Shown here piece after piece: positions 17,627 to 27,342 of a stretch of 64,000 nucleotides of DNA. Under the pieces are notes generated by a model, which was given only the letters and a program-made list of their open reading frames with translations, ran no database searches and had not been told where the DNA came from. The stretch covers positions 124,001 through 188,000 of the forward strand of contig NZ_JARJNS010000007.1 in NCBI RefSeq assembly GCF_030143245.1, written 5' to 3'. This stretch comes from Rhabdaerophilum sp. SD176. GTDB taxonomy: Bacteria > Pseudomonadota > Alphaproteobacteria > Rhizobiales > Beijerinckiaceae. Numbering within the stretch: position 1 is the first letter of the stretch; each line of letters opens with the position of its first letter. The translations under genes were made by a program, and so were the position numbers.

Positions 17627-19579
17627 TTACTTCTTTTGCCCGGCCACCCATGGCGCGATATGCCATTCGACCTTGACGTTCTCACTGCAGGAATTGTCAA
17701 AGCGCCGCTTCGGGTTATCGATAAAGGCAACGCCCATTTCCCCGACGCAAGGCTGGTAGAGCAACGCACCATGGCCCGCCTCGGGGATCATGAAGGCCTG
17801 TGCATTGGTCAGTTGTTCGATGGCAATCCGCGCCCAGCTTGCGGGAGTCTGCACATCAAACAGGCTGCCAAAGGAGAGTGTGGGAATATCGCTCTTCACA
17901 GGCACATGCCAATTGTCTCGCGGCTGCGGCTTGATGGGGCCGCACCCTTCGAAGAAGGCCTTCGCGGTTCTATCGGAAATTCCGGCAAGCTGAGGATATT
18001 TCAGCTTTGCCGTCAATGACTTGTAGCCATCCATCGAATTGAACGGGATATCCTCCTGGCAGGCATAGACATCAAGATAGAAGCCGAAGAGGAACGAACC
18101 CAGAGCCGTGTAGGTATCCCGCCGGATGATTGCAAATGAACCCTCGATCTCCCGCGCGTTCATGCCGGCGAGGAGCGCCAGCAGGCGATCCTTGGTTGCG
18201 CCGGCAAAATGTGTATTCACGAAGGCCTGGAGACGCTCGCGACTGGGCACAGCGCTCTGCATGCTGGCGTAATCGGCCAGAACCACCTTCACGCGTTCCT
18301 TGTCGCCACGCAGGCTTTCGACCATGGCCGTGGCGAGTTCGGCATCGAACAAGCGGGTCAGCGGGCCGAAACGCTTCTCGGATTCCTGGCTCTCGCGCAG
18401 GCCTTCCACCGCACGGGCCGCGTTCCTGCGCGCCCGCGCCTCGATCGCCGCACTATCGAGAAGCTGCTGCACCAATGCCTTCTGGCCTGCATCGAGTTTC
18501 GCTGCCGCAGCGGTGAGTTCGGCATCGCCCGGCTTGGGCATGTCGAATTTCATGTCGAAGACCTTCTCCACCGTCGGCATCTCCCGGCCGCGCCAGAGCT
18601 CATAGACATAAGCCGGTATGAACCGGGTGATGGGTGCCGAGCCGTATTTGCCGTTCCGCGTGATCACGGGCATCAGGACAAATTCAACGGGCACTTTTTC
18701 ACCGCGGAAGGTGATCTCGCCCTTGGCTGCCTTGTTGAGGGCCTCGACAAAAATGCGACCGAGTTCCGGGTAAGCCTCGTTGCACACCCTGTCTGCCGCA
18801 CATTGATCCACAACGTGCTGGATCGCTTCATCATGCTTCATCGCGAAGGAATTGTAGAGCTGGATCCAGGACGGCGCGACGCCATCGATGATCACCGAGC
18901 GAATGTTCTGCGGCGCAACCCGCATCACCTCGAGAGCCAGCTTCGTGCCGTAGGATATGCCGTAGATATTGTAATCCCTGTAGCCGAGCGCCGACATGAT
19001 CACCGGCAGGTCGAGCGCGTTCTGCGTCGTATTGTAAGCGGCCAGTGGAATGCCCTTCGCACCCAGTTCATCAGTGCACCGCCTGATCTGCTCCGCGGAC
19101 GGGATACCGCCTCCGGCTTTGACCAGATCAACGACATTTGCTGAAAGCGCCTGGAAGCAATTGACCGACGCCCCGGAAATACCGGCGGAACGCTGGTCAT
19201 AGATCACGATGTCGCGTCGCGAACGCCACGGGCGAAAAGCCATTTCGAGGGTCGGCAGCATCGTCATGGCGCTGCCGCCGGGTCCCCCCTCCAGATAGAC
19301 GACCGGATCAGGTTCCGGGTACCGGGTCGAAGCCCTAAGCACCGCGAAGTTCAGCGGGAGTTTTCGACCGCCGATCTTGCTGCGCTCCTCCGGTACCCGA
19401 ACAGTTCCGCAAATGATCGTTGCCCCCTCGATCTCGTTCAGTGGAAGCAGGCGCGGGCAAGGCTGGATCGAGACAATGGCGTTGGGCTGGAGGCTTGCGG
19501 CCCGCAAGGTCGCAAACGGATCAGGCGATGGCGTGCCTGACAGCGAAGCAATGAGAGCAAGGACTTGGGCGTGATCCAT
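17627..19579 (-). CDS. Alpha/beta hydrolase, S33/tripeptidyl-aminopeptidase-like
   Basis: A 650-residue hydrolase. The oxyanion region is VYLEGGPGGSA (residues 95-104), the nucleophile elbow is YGISYGT with Ser209, and a late triad is suggested by SLFDVQTP (Asp) and EAGHGAL (His). A TAP-like C-terminal region surrounds the Asp. The middle 250 residues form a large helical lid. Relatives are exported peptidases. There is no strong classical signal peptide at the ATG at 19579, which is supported by GGGAG; an upstream start at 19609 does not add one. It is divergent from the L,D-transpeptidase gene. Confidence 0.75.
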   Translation of the reverse strand: MDHAQVLALIASLSGTPSPDPFATLRAASLQPNAIVSIQPCPRLLPLNEIEGATIICGTVRVPEERSKIGGRKLPLNFAVLRASTRYPEPDPVVYLEGGPGGSAMTMLPTLEMAFRPWRSRRDIVIYDQRSAGISGASVNCFQALSANVVDLVKAGGGIPSAEQIRRCTDELGAKGIPLAAYNTTQNALDLPVIMSALGYRDYNIYGISYGTKLALEVMRVAPQNIRSVIIDGVAPSWIQLYNSFAMKHDEAIQHVVDQCAADRVCNEAYPELGRIFVEALNKAAKGEITFRGEKVPVEFVLMPVITRNGKYGSAPITRFIPAYVYELWRGREMPTVEKVFDMKFDMPKPGDAELTAAAAKLDAGQKALVQQLLDSAAIEARARRNAARAVEGLRESQESEKRFGPLTRLFDAELATAMVESLRGDKERVKVVLADYASMQSAVPSRERLQAFVNTHFAGATKDRLLALLAGMNAREIEGSFAIIRRDTYTALGSFLFGFYLDVYACQEDIPFNSMDGYKSLTAKLKYPQLAGISDRTAKAFFEGCGPIKPQPRDNWHVPVKSDIPTLSFGSLFDVQTPASWARIAIEQLTNAQAFMIPEAGHGALLYQPCVGEMGVAFIDNPKRRFDNSCSENVKVEWHIAPWVAGQKK

Positions 19580-19710
19580 GGCAGGCTCCCTGGCAGGCTG
19601 GGGTTTCACCCCGCATGCTTCCCCATCGTGCCAGACGGTGACAAGATGGATTCAACGAGAAGATGCCATGATCTTCAGAGAACCCGCATTCCGGTTGGAA
19701 AGGACCGACC

Positions 19711-20724
19711 ATGACAGGGAACAAGACAGTTGATCGACGGGCGGTTCTTTCGGGTGGCGCCGGCTTCGGGCTCGCGGTGGGAATGGGGGTCGGATCGACG
19801 ATCGGACAGGGCGTCGTTAAGGAGGTTCATGATCTCCGCCCCGGCGAATTTACCTGGCATCCCGATCGGTCTCCGAAGGGACCGGTGGCGGTGATTGTCT
19901 CGATTCCGGAGCAGCGGGTCCATGTCTACCGTAACGGGATCCGCATTGCCGTTTCTACCTGCTCGACAGGGAAACCCGGTCATGCCACGCCGACAGGGGT
20001 TTTCGTGGTCCTGCAAAAGGACAGGCACCACCGCTCCTCGACCTACAACAATGCGCCGATGCCGAACATGAACCGCTTGACCTGGAGCGGAATCGCCCTG
20101 CATGCAGGCAACCTGCCCGGCTATCCCGCTTCGCATGGCTGTGTGCGCCTACCGTTCGAATTTTCGGCCAACCTCTTCGGGATCACCCATCTGGGAACAC
20201 CCGTCATCATTTCCGGAAGCCGCTCCGATCCCTGGGAACTCGTTCATCCCGGCCTTGTCCTGGGCGACGGCGCAGAGGCCTCGATGGAAAAAGCGGTCTC
20301 GGCACTCGCGGGCAAAAAGCACCCGTCGGATTGGCCGGACGGGCATAGCCAACCGATCACGTCAGTCCTTGTCTCGGCAGCCGATCGCTCGATTCGATTG
20401 ATCGAGGACGGCCGCGAAGTCGCCTTCGCCTCGCTCTCGATTGGCGGCTCCCCCCGTCTGGGCGAGCATGTCTTCACCCTGCGGGGCGCATCAGGCCAAG
20501 GCCTCTCGTGGCATGGCGTGAGCCATCATCCCGATCCGGACAGGCCTGCAGCGCCCGAGGAGGCCCTCCTGCAACGCTTGCGAGCAGACGGCGCCTTTGT
20601 TGAAGAGATGCGCAGTCGCCTGCATCCCGGCATGCTGATGGTTGTCACCGATCTGCCGGTTTCGCCCGATCGCCGGACGGGAACCGATTTCGTCGTCATG
20701 GCTGATTCCGACCCGCATGCCTGA
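19711..20724 (+). CDS. L,D-transpeptidase (YkuD domain), twin-arginine-like signal
   Basis: A 337-residue exported protein. The N-terminus DRRAVLSGGAGFGLAVGMG looks like a twin-arginine signal. The YkuD domain covers about residues 58-170, with the catalytic motif HAGNLPGYPASHGCVRLP: His131, His142 and nucleophile Cys144. L,D-transpeptidases make 3-3 crosslinks in peptidoglycan or attach proteins to it. A second, non-catalytic domain of about 160 residues follows (ITSVLVSAADRSIRLIEDG onward), which repeats part of the YkuD fold pattern without the Cys. AAAGGA precedes the start. It converges on a lysozyme-inhibitor-like gene. Confidence 0.88.
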   Translation: MTGNKTVDRRAVLSGGAGFGLAVGMGVGSTIGQGVVKEVHDLRPGEFTWHPDRSPKGPVAVIVSIPEQRVHVYRNGIRIAVSTCSTGKPGHATPTGVFVVLQKDRHHRSSTYNNAPMPNMNRLTWSGIALHAGNLPGYPASHGCVRLPFEFSANLFGITHLGTPVIISGSRSDPWELVHPGLVLGDGAEASMEKAVSALAGKKHPSDWPDGHSQPITSVLVSAADRSIRLIEDGREVAFASLSIGGSPRLGEHVFTLRGASGQGLSWHGVSHHPDPDRPAAPEEALLQRLRADGAFVEEMRSRLHPGMLMVVTDLPVSPDRRTGTDFVVMADSDPHA

Positions 20725-20766
20725 CATCCGCCATCGCGCGCAACAGATTCCGCGACCGGTCAGCAG

Positions 20767-21414
20767 TCACTCCCCATCCGGCGTCATGGCCATGACATCG
20801 CGCAATTGACGGGCAGGTGTAAAGAGGCATCGGAATTTCTTGATGCCCTCGGCACCCTTGTCCACGGTTCCATCGAGACGCAAGCCATTCGCTGCCCGCC
20901 TCAGCGCGCCCATCCGGACACGCGGCGGCGGGACGGCATACATGTCCGCTACGCGGCTCTGACATTGATCACGCATCATCCGGTCAGATGTACCGGGGCT
21001 GACACCGCCGACGGCTCCCGTGACTTCAAAAGAGATGCGGTATCGGCAGGTCTCGTTCCGGCGAGCCGCATTGCGCATCAGATAGATCTGGAACCGGTAT
21101 TCACCGGCAATCGTGGCACTCTGGCCGAATTCATTCCCGGCGGACGAGCCGATATGGACTGCGCCTTCCTGGCCGGGTGCAAAGGCATTGAAGTAACAGG
21201 AACGGTTCGATGGCGAAAAAAGGACCTGCAAGACCTGCCCCGAGCCGGTCCGGAGCCGATAGGTGGCATCAGTGTTTCCGCGCAATGTCCCGCGAATCTC
21301 GCGTGCGGTCGTCCCCGGAGCAAAGCTGACCTGCCGGTCAATCGACTGGGCCGATGCAGCGGAGGAAAGCAGCCACAGGGCGACAGGCAGTCCAAGAAGC
21401 AGCCGAATTTTCAC
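20767..21414 (-). CDS. Secreted protein resembling periplasmic lysozyme inhibitors (PliI/PliG type)
   Basis: A 215-residue protein with a signal peptide (VKIRLLLGLPVALWLLSSAA, cleavage near ASAQ). The first domain has GTTAREIRGTLRGNTDATYR, a Cys-containing loop (SNRSCYFNAF), HIGSSAGNEF and YRFQIYLMRNAARRNE. That pattern matches my recollection of the PliG/PliI inhibitors that protect against goose- and invertebrate-type lysozymes. A second domain of about 65 residues has CQSRVADMYAV and KKFRCLFT. The GTG at 21414 is chosen because AAGGGGG sits five bases upstream; an ATG at 21447 lacks such a site. Not a proven inhibitor; the neighbour is a peptidoglycan enzyme. Confidence 0.6.
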   Translation of the reverse strand: MKIRLLLGLPVALWLLSSAASAQSIDRQVSFAPGTTAREIRGTLRGNTDATYRLRTGSGQVLQVLFSPSNRSCYFNAFAPGQEGAVHIGSSAGNEFGQSATIAGEYRFQIYLMRNAARRNETCRYRISFEVTGAVGGVSPGTSDRMMRDQCQSRVADMYAVPPPRVRMGALRRAANGLRLDGTVDKGAEGIKKFRCLFTPARQLRDVMAMTPDGE

Positions 21415-21726
21415 GAGAGCCCCCTTTGCACGGAACACGATCGACATTCGAATGATAGGGCATGCTGTGGCACGAGGCAAAGTCGTGTCTGGTTGTTTGG
21501 CGGGGGCGAATCTCACGCATGTATTCCGGTTTCGGACAGCCTCTTTCCGGCCCCATCCCGCCATGCGACACGCCGGAGCGCAAGATTGGGAAAAGGCAAT
21601 CCCGGTTGACCCGGCAAGGCCGGCATTGGGGCCGATTGTCGAATGCCGGCCATTCCAGAGCGGAGTCAAAAAACAGCCGTATGTTCATGCGCGGCACAAA
21701 AATAGACCTGACGCGCATTGACTGGA
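21415..21726. other. Gene-free region
   Basis: About 310 bases between two minus-strand genes. Short frames cross it, but none has a ribosome site or recognisable motif. It should contain the promoter of the lysozyme-inhibitor-like gene and the end of the long operon upstream. No clear terminator hairpin was seen. Confidence 0.4.
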
Positions 21727-22578
21727 CTATTTGCCGGGCCCTGCAGCCGAACCGGCGACGATATTTTCGAGCCACCGGTTCAGACAATCCACCGACCCAG
21801 GCTCATCGAGGAAGGGGACATGCCCTCGATCGTCCACCTGGGCATAGATCATATCCGGTCGCTTGACCCGCATGGCCGAAACGGTTGCCGGGCTCAAGAC
21901 GTCGGAATTCTTCCCGCGGATCAGAGCAATGGGAAGACCTTCGCAAGCATCGAAAAGCGGCCAAAGTTCGGGAAGGGGCGCGGAAAGCGCAGCCAGAACG
22001 CCGTTCCGAAGCGCCGGATCATAGGGCAACCCGACATAGCCATCGTGTTGCACAAAATGACGAACAGCCTCTTCAGCCCAACGCAGTTCAGGGACATTCC
22101 GGAAACCGGGCATCGCCGCAGGCAGTCGGTCTGCAATTTCCTCGAGGGTTTCGACCGCCGGGGGAATGCCGACATAGGCTCCGATCCGGGCCAGACCGTC
22201 ACGTTCGAGAACCGGACCGACATCATTCAGGCAAAGGCCAAGCAAGCGGGTCTTGTCCTGCATCGCCATCATCATCCCGACGAGGCCGCCCCGCGACGAG
22301 CCGATAATGGCCACGCGGGCGATCGAGAGGTGATCGAGCAGCGCCACGGCGTCGCGTGCTTCCTGGGCGACGGTGTAGGTCGCAGGGTCGGCCCAGGCGG
22401 ATCGACCGCGCCCGCGGCTATCGAGCCGCAGAAAGCGAATGTCTCGCGGCAGATGGCGCGCGAGATAGTCAAAATCCCGGCTGTCTCGTGTCAGACCGGC
22501 CAGGGCCAGCAGAGGTAACCCGGCCCCTTCATCTCGGTAGGCGAGGCGGATTCCCTCCTCCGCGAGAAACGCCTGCAT
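21727..22578 (-). CDS. Alpha/beta hydrolase at the end of the hydroxybutyrate operon
   Basis: A 283-residue cytoplasmic hydrolase. Motifs: RLDSRGRGRSAW (the usual D-x-RGxGxS turn), nucleophile elbow IGSSRGG with Ser near residue 94, and His in VDDRGHVPFLDEPG. The lid is small. It follows 3-hydroxybutyrate dehydrogenase by 99 bases on the same strand, so it is probably co-transcribed. A role in hydrolysing 3-hydroxybutyrate oligomers or a thioester is possible from context but not shown by sequence. Confidence 0.75.
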   Translation of the reverse strand: MQAFLAEEGIRLAYRDEGAGLPLLALAGLTRDSRDFDYLARHLPRDIRFLRLDSRGRGRSAWADPATYTVAQEARDAVALLDHLSIARVAIIGSSRGGLVGMMMAMQDKTRLLGLCLNDVGPVLERDGLARIGAYVGIPPAVETLEEIADRLPAAMPGFRNVPELRWAEEAVRHFVQHDGYVGLPYDPALRNGVLAALSAPLPELWPLFDACEGLPIALIRGKNSDVLSPATVSAMRVKRPDMIYAQVDDRGHVPFLDEPGSVDCLNRWLENIVAGSAAGPGK

Positions 22579-22677
22579 GCCCTGTTCCTCTGTTCCGGGT
22601 TCAAGGCCGGGGGCCCTGCTCGGCCTTGCCAGCCCTGAAAGCGTCGACGGCCTAGATCCAAAGAGTGCGCGATTATT

Positions 22678-23460
22678 TTACTGCGCTGTCCAGCCGCCAT
22701 CCACCGGCAGGGATGCCCCTGTAATCTCGGAGGCTGCCGGCGAGCAGAGAAAGGCCGCCAGGGCGCCGATCTGCCCGGGATGGACAAACCGCTTGGTCGG
22801 TTGCGCCGCCAGAAGCACGTCCCGGATCACCGCGTCTTCGGAGATGCCGCGCGCCTTGGCTGTCTCGGGGATCTGGCGCTCGACAAGGGGAGTCCGGACA
22901 TAGCCGGGGCAGATCGCATTGGCCGTGACACCCGCTTCGGCACCCTCGAGAGCCAGGGTCTTGGTCAGACCGACAAGGGCGTGCTTGGCCATGACATAGG
23001 CCGACTTGTAGGGCGAGGCGACGAGACCATGCGCGGATGCAATGTTGATCACACGTCCCCACCGGCGTGCCTTCATCGGGCCGAAAGTGGCCCGGCACAG
23101 ATACCAGGCGGATGTCATGTTGACGGCCATGATCTGGTTGTAGCGGTCGATCGGAAAGTCCTCGATCGCCGACACCGTCTGGATCCCGGCATTGTTCACG
23201 ACGATATCGACCTGACCGAATATTTCCGTTGTTTCGGCAACCAGCGCGTCGATCTGGCCGAAGTCAGACAGATCCGCGCCGTTGAAAGCGATCGGCGCGC
23301 CGGTCTCGATTTCCATGGCTGCCCGTTCGGCCTCGATTTCGGCCGGGTCCCCGAACCCGTTCATCATGACAGCATGGCCGGCGCGGGCCAGGGCATGGGC
23401 GATGGCAAGGCCGATGCCCGACGTGGATCCCGTCACGATCGCGGTTCGGAATTCGCTCAT
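22678..23460 (-). CDS. bdhA: 3-hydroxybutyrate dehydrogenase (SDR family)
   Basis: A 260-residue short-chain dehydrogenase: TGSTSGIG cofactor motif (residues 10-17), NNAG, catalytic Ser-Tyr-Lys in ASAHGLV and SAYVMAK, and the C-terminal SEITGASLPVDGGWTAQ. Overall pattern and length match BDH enzymes that oxidise (R)-3-hydroxybutyrate to acetoacetate with NAD. Its ATG overlaps the stop of the CoA-transferase B gene (ATGA). With the CoA-transferase it would feed acetoacetyl-CoA into thiolysis. Confidence 0.92.
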   Translation of the reverse strand: MSEFRTAIVTGSTSGIGLAIAHALARAGHAVMMNGFGDPAEIEAERAAMEIETGAPIAFNGADLSDFGQIDALVAETTEIFGQVDIVVNNAGIQTVSAIEDFPIDRYNQIMAVNMTSAWYLCRATFGPMKARRWGRVINIASAHGLVASPYKSAYVMAKHALVGLTKTLALEGAEAGVTANAICPGYVRTPLVERQIPETAKARGISEDAVIRDVLLAAQPTKRFVHPGQIGALAAFLCSPAASEITGASLPVDGGWTAQ

Positions 23461-24122
23461 GGCATGCCCCCGGCGAGGTCCATTTCCGGTACTGACTCGG
23501 GAACGATCAGGATTGCTTCGGTCGCGTCGACAATCTCGGCAATGGTCACCCCCGGCGCCCGTTCCTTCAGGACAAGCCCGTCATCTGTGGGCTCGATCAC
23601 GGCGAGATCGGTCACGATCAGGTTGACCCGGCGCTCGGCCGTCACGGGAAGCGTACAGCGCGGCACGATCTTCGATTGTCCCTTGGCTGCATGCTGCATG
23701 GCAACGATCACCCGTGCGGCGCCGGTCACAAGATCCATGGCGCCCCCCATGCCAGGCACCATCTTTCCGGGAACCTTCCAGTTGGCGAGACGACCTTGCG
23801 CATCCACCTGGAGGCCGCCAAGGACGGTCATATCGAGATGGCCGCCCCGGATCAGGCCGAAGCTCATGGCGCTGTCGATTGCCGCAGCTCCGGGCACAGC
23901 GGTCACGAAGCCCCCGCCGGCATCGGTGAGATGGCGGTCTTCCATCCCCTCGGGCGGCCGTGCTCCCAGCCCGATCACGCCATTCTCGGCCTGAAAGAAC
24001 ACGCCGAGGCTGGCCGGTACATAATTCGCCACCATCGACGGGAGACCGATGCCGAGATTGACGAGGGTTCCGGGTCTGATTTCCCGGGCAACCCGACGGG
24101 CCACGCGTTCCTTTGCGTCCAT
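23457..24122 (-). CDS. atoA: Acetoacetate CoA-transferase, beta subunit
   Basis: A 221-residue subunit with LVNLGIGLPSMVANYVP, the catalytic glutamate in FQAENGVIGLG (residue about 52) and LGGLQVDAQGRLANWKVPGK. It matches AtoA/ScoB family length. With the alpha subunit it moves CoA from an acyl-CoA to acetoacetate or another short acid. It lies 12 bp after the alpha subunit and overlaps bdhA by four bases. Confidence 0.93.
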   Translation of the reverse strand: MDAKERVARRVAREIRPGTLVNLGIGLPSMVANYVPASLGVFFQAENGVIGLGARPPEGMEDRHLTDAGGGFVTAVPGAAAIDSAMSFGLIRGGHLDMTVLGGLQVDAQGRLANWKVPGKMVPGMGGAMDLVTGAARVIVAMQHAAKGQSKIVPRCTLPVTAERRVNLIVTDLAVIEPTDDGLVLKERAPGVTIAEIVDATEAILIVPESVPEMDLAGGMP

Positions 24123-24134
24123 GTCGCACTCCCC

Positions 24135-24788
24135 CTATGAGGCACGGATCAGAAGGTGGTCGACCAGGACGCCGGGCGTTCTCACGGCATCCGGCGCGAT
24201 AACCCCGACCGGAACGATGCTTTCCGGCTCGGCAATCACGGTCCGTCCGGCCAGGGCCATGATCGGATTGAAGTTCTGCGCAGTGAGCATGTAACTGAGG
24301 TTGCCGACATAATCGGCCTGCCATGCACCGAGGAGCGCGAAATCGGCGGTAATCGGCGTCTCGATCAGCCAGCGCTTGCCGTCCAGTTCGATGGTCGGCT
24401 TGCCCTGCTCCACCTCGGTTCCGAGCCCGGTCGGCGTCAGAACGCCGCCAAGGCCCACACCTCCGGCCCGGATGCGCTCGACCAGGGTACCCTGCGGAAC
24501 AAGCTCGCAGGTCAGTTCGCCGGCGATCATCTTGGCCTGGGTCTCCGGATTGAGGCCGATATGCGAGGCAATCACGTGACGGACAAGACCGGCCGAGATC
24601 AGCTTGCCGATACCGCGTCCCGGCATGGCCGTGTCATTGGCAATGATCGTCAGGTTTTTCGTTCCCCGCGCGACGATCGCGTCGATCAGGCGCTCGGGCG
24701 ATCCAACGGCCATGAACCCGCCCACCAGCAGGCTGGCGCCCTCCCCGATCAATTCGGCAGCGGCCTCGGGCTTCAGCGCGCCTTTCAT
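24135..24788 (-). CDS. atoD: Acetoacetate CoA-transferase, alpha subunit
   Basis: A 217-residue subunit closely patterned on AtoD: LLVGGFMAVGSPERLIDAI, LTIIANDTAMPGRGIG, VIASHIGLNPETQ, LVPQGTLVERIRAGG and ARNFNP-like AQNFNPIMALA. It pairs with the beta subunit just downstream. Its start overlaps the acetate kinase stop by four bases (ATGA), showing translational coupling. Confidence 0.93.
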   Translation of the reverse strand: MKGALKPEAAAELIGEGASLLVGGFMAVGSPERLIDAIVARGTKNLTIIANDTAMPGRGIGKLISAGLVRHVIASHIGLNPETQAKMIAGELTCELVPQGTLVERIRAGGVGLGGVLTPTGLGTEVEQGKPTIELDGKRWLIETPITADFALLGAWQADYVGNLSYMLTAQNFNPIMALAGRTVIAEPESIVPVGVIAPDAVRTPGVLVDHLLIRAS

Positions 24789-25966
24789 GCGGCCTCCTTG
24801 TCGATGAGCCCGGCAAGCGCGCGCGTGGCAAGTGCAATGACCCGCTCCTCATTGGTCGGGATGACCATCACACTCGTCCGTGCAAGATCCGACGAGATGA
24901 CGCGGGCATTCGCTGTATTCGCGGTATGGTCAATTTCGATGCCCATCCAGGCGAGGCGTTCACAGATCCGGGCCCGGATCATGCGCGAATTCTCGCCGAT
25001 GCCGCCACAGAAAATCAGGGCGTCGATTCCGCCCAGGGCAGCGGCCATCGCGCCGATCTCGCGCTGACAGCGGAAGACGAAATAATCGATCGCCTCTGCG
25101 GCTTCCCGTGTCCCGGCGCCTTCAAGCGTTCGCATGTCGTTGGACAGCCCCGACAAGCCAAAAAGGCCGGATTGCTTGTACAGAAGATCGGAAATCTCGC
25201 GCGCGGACATGCCGCGTTGATCCATGAGATAGAGCACCACGCCCGGATCCAGCTGGCCACACCGCGTTCCCATCGGAAGGCCATCCAGGGCGGAGAAACC
25301 CATGGTCGACGCGATGGATCGCCCGCCCTGCATGCCACACATCGAGGCCCCGTTGCCGAGATGGGCGACAACCACCCGCCCCGCAGCCAGATGGGGCGCC
25401 TGCGATGCTATCGTCGAGGCAATGTATTCATAGCTCAAGCCATGGAACCCGTACCGCCGGACACCCTGCTCGTAGAATTCCCGCGGCAGGGCAAAGGTAT
25501 CATTCACCCACGGATGGCTCCGGTGGAAGGCCGTGTCAAAACAGGCGACCTGCGGAACGCCGGGAAAGGCCTCCATGGCCGCGCGGATCCCTTCTAGATT
25601 GTGCGGCTGATGAAGCGGGGCGAAGGGCGACAGGGTAGCCAGTTCCTCGAGCAACCCGGCATCGACGAGGGCATGAGTGGCCCGGTCCGCCCCGCCATGG
25701 ACCACCCGATGACCAACCGCCGCAAGCGTCATGTCCGGCCAATGGCTGCCGAAGCCAGCGAGAACGGTCCGGATCGCCGCTGCATGGCTGGACATGTCAC
25801 CTGAGGCGGGAATGGCCGCGCCCTCGTGATCCCGCAACCGGATCGAGGCTTTGGGGCCGATACCGTCCACCAGCCCTGTCGCCAGCGGTGTCTCCCCGGC
25901 AACAGGAAACAGGGACACCTTGAGCGATGAGGAGCCTGAATTCAGGGTGAGAATCGCCTTCATCAT
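24785..25966 (-). CDS. ackA: Acetate kinase
   Basis: A 393-residue kinase beginning ILTLNSGSSSLKVSLF, with HRVVHGG near residue 90, the catalytic Asp in VACFDTAFH, GFHGLSYEY, HLGNGASMC and IFCGGIGENSRMIR. It converts acetyl-phosphate and ADP to acetate and ATP, or the reverse. Two adjacent ATGs (25966, 25963) overlap the pta stop. Sitting between Pta and the CoA-transferase, it allows substrate-level ATP formation from acetyl-CoA. Confidence 0.95.
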   Translation of the reverse strand: MMKAILTLNSGSSSLKVSLFPVAGETPLATGLVDGIGPKASIRLRDHEGAAIPASGDMSSHAAAIRTVLAGFGSHWPDMTLAAVGHRVVHGGADRATHALVDAGLLEELATLSPFAPLHQPHNLEGIRAAMEAFPGVPQVACFDTAFHRSHPWVNDTFALPREFYEQGVRRYGFHGLSYEYIASTIASQAPHLAAGRVVVAHLGNGASMCGMQGGRSIASTMGFSALDGLPMGTRCGQLDPGVVLYLMDQRGMSAREISDLLYKQSGLFGLSGLSNDMRTLEGAGTREAAEAIDYFVFRCQREIGAMAAALGGIDALIFCGGIGENSRMIRARICERLAWMGIEIDHTANTANARVISSDLARTSVMVIPTNEERVIALATRALAGLIDKEAA

Positions 25967-27342
25967 GCCTTGCTGCCCGCAAAATGATGGATCGCTGCCA
26001 CAGCACAGGAGGCCAGTCGTGACATCGGGCTGTCGGACCGGCTGTTGAGGATGACGGGCACCCTCGCACCGAGGACGAGCCCGGCGCCTTCGGCATGGCT
26101 CATGAAGGACAATTGCTTGGCCAGCATGTTTCCGGCATCGAGGCTCGGCACGACGAGAATATTCGCGCGGCCCGCCACGGCCCCCTTGATCCCCTTCGTC
26201 CGGGCAGCGCTCATATCGATGGCATTGTCCATCGCAAGCGGCCCCTCGACCTGACCACCCCGGATCTGGCCGCGATCCGCCATCTTCGAGAGCAGCGCGG
26301 CATCGATCGAGGACTGGATCGCCGGGTTGACGGTCTCGACCGCGGAGAGGATGCCCACACGAGGATCCATACCCAGCGACAATGCAAGATCGATCGCGTT
26401 CTGGCAGATATCGACCTTGGTCATCAGATCGGGTGCAATGTTGATGGCGGCATCGGTGACGAAAACCGGCTCGGGCTGGCCCGGCACATCCATCACGAAG
26501 ACATGCGTGAACCGACGGCCGACCCGGAGGCCGATCGTCTTGTCCAGCATCGGCCTGAGCAGATCATCGGTATGAAGGTGGCCCTTCATGATCGCGGCGA
26601 CCCGTCCGTCGCGGACCAGCTGGCAGGCGCGCTCGGCCGCAGCCACATCCCCCTCGATATCGACGATCTCGATCCCGTCGAGATCGGCTTCAAGGGCTTC
26701 TGCAGCTTTCCGGATCGCGGCTTCATTGCCGACGAGGAGCGGCGCAATGATGCTTTCCCTGGCCGCCAGGAGCGCCCCGCCAAGCGAATTGGCCTCATCA
26801 GGGCAGACAACCGCCGTCGGCAGGGCCGGCAAGGGCCGGGCCCGCTCGAGCATGGCCTCGAAATGCCGGTGCCGCTGGACGATCAGACCGGGCACCTCCA
26901 CATTGTCGCTGTCGAAGCGTTCGGTCGGCGCCACGACGACCGCGTGGCCTGAAAGAACCGGCTCCTTGTCCCCGGCGCGAACCACTGTGGTGGCGAGATG
27001 GATGGTGCCGTCCTCGAGCTTGTCGAGCACTCTGACACTGGCGATCACTTCGTCACCGGCATGGGCCCGGGTATGGAACTGGAAGGTCTGGTGGCGATAA
27101 AGCGTGCCAGGCCCCGGCAATTTGGTCCCCAGGACCGCAGAGATCAGTGAACCAATGAAAAGGCCCGGCGCAACGCGTTCGCGTGTCCCATCGCCGTCGA
27201 GATCGCTGTCGGCCAGGTGCATGGGATTGAAATTTCCCGATGCGGCGGCAAACACGTAGAGATCGTCGGCCGTGATCAGACGACGGATTTCCGCCGAATC
27301 GCCGGGCTCGATTTCCGAGAAAAGCCGGTTACTCAGTCGCAT
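25963..27342 (-). CDS. Bifunctional enoyl-CoA hydratase (MaoC-like) / phosphate acetyltransferase
   Basis: A 459-residue fusion. Residues 1-140 form a MaoC-type hot-dog domain with [16 protein letters not shown], where Asn/His are hydratase-type residues, and [17 protein letters not shown]. Residues from about 165 form a phosphotransacetylase/phosphotransbutyrylase domain with [46 protein letters not shown] and [11 protein letters not shown]. The ATG at 27342, preceded by AGGCGGGG, overlaps the end of the DUF3141 gene by 14 bases. It should make acetyl- or butyryl-phosphate from the CoA ester for the kinase that follows. Confidence 0.9.
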   Translation of the reverse strand: MRLSNRLFSEIEPGDSAEIRRLITADDLYVFAAASGNFNPMHLADSDLDGDGTRERVAPGLFIGSLISAVLGTKLPGPGTLYRHQTFQFHTRAHAGDEVIASVRVLDKLEDGTIHLATTVVRAGDKEPVLSGHAVVVAPTERFDSDNVEVPGLIVQRHRHFEAMLERARPLPALPTAVVCPDEANSLGGALLAARESIIAPLLVGNEAAIRKAAEALEADLDGIEIVDIEGDVAAAERACQLVRDGRVAAIMKGHLHTDDLLRPMLDKTIGLRVGRRFTHVFVMDVPGQPEPVFVTDAAINIAPDLMTKVDICQNAIDLALSLGMDPRVGILSAVETVNPAIQSSIDAALLSKMADRGQIRGGQVEGPLAMDNAIDMSAARTKGIKGAVAGRANILVVPSLDAGNMLAKQLSFMSHAEGAGLVLGARVPVILNSRSDSPMSRLASCAVAAIHHFAGSKA

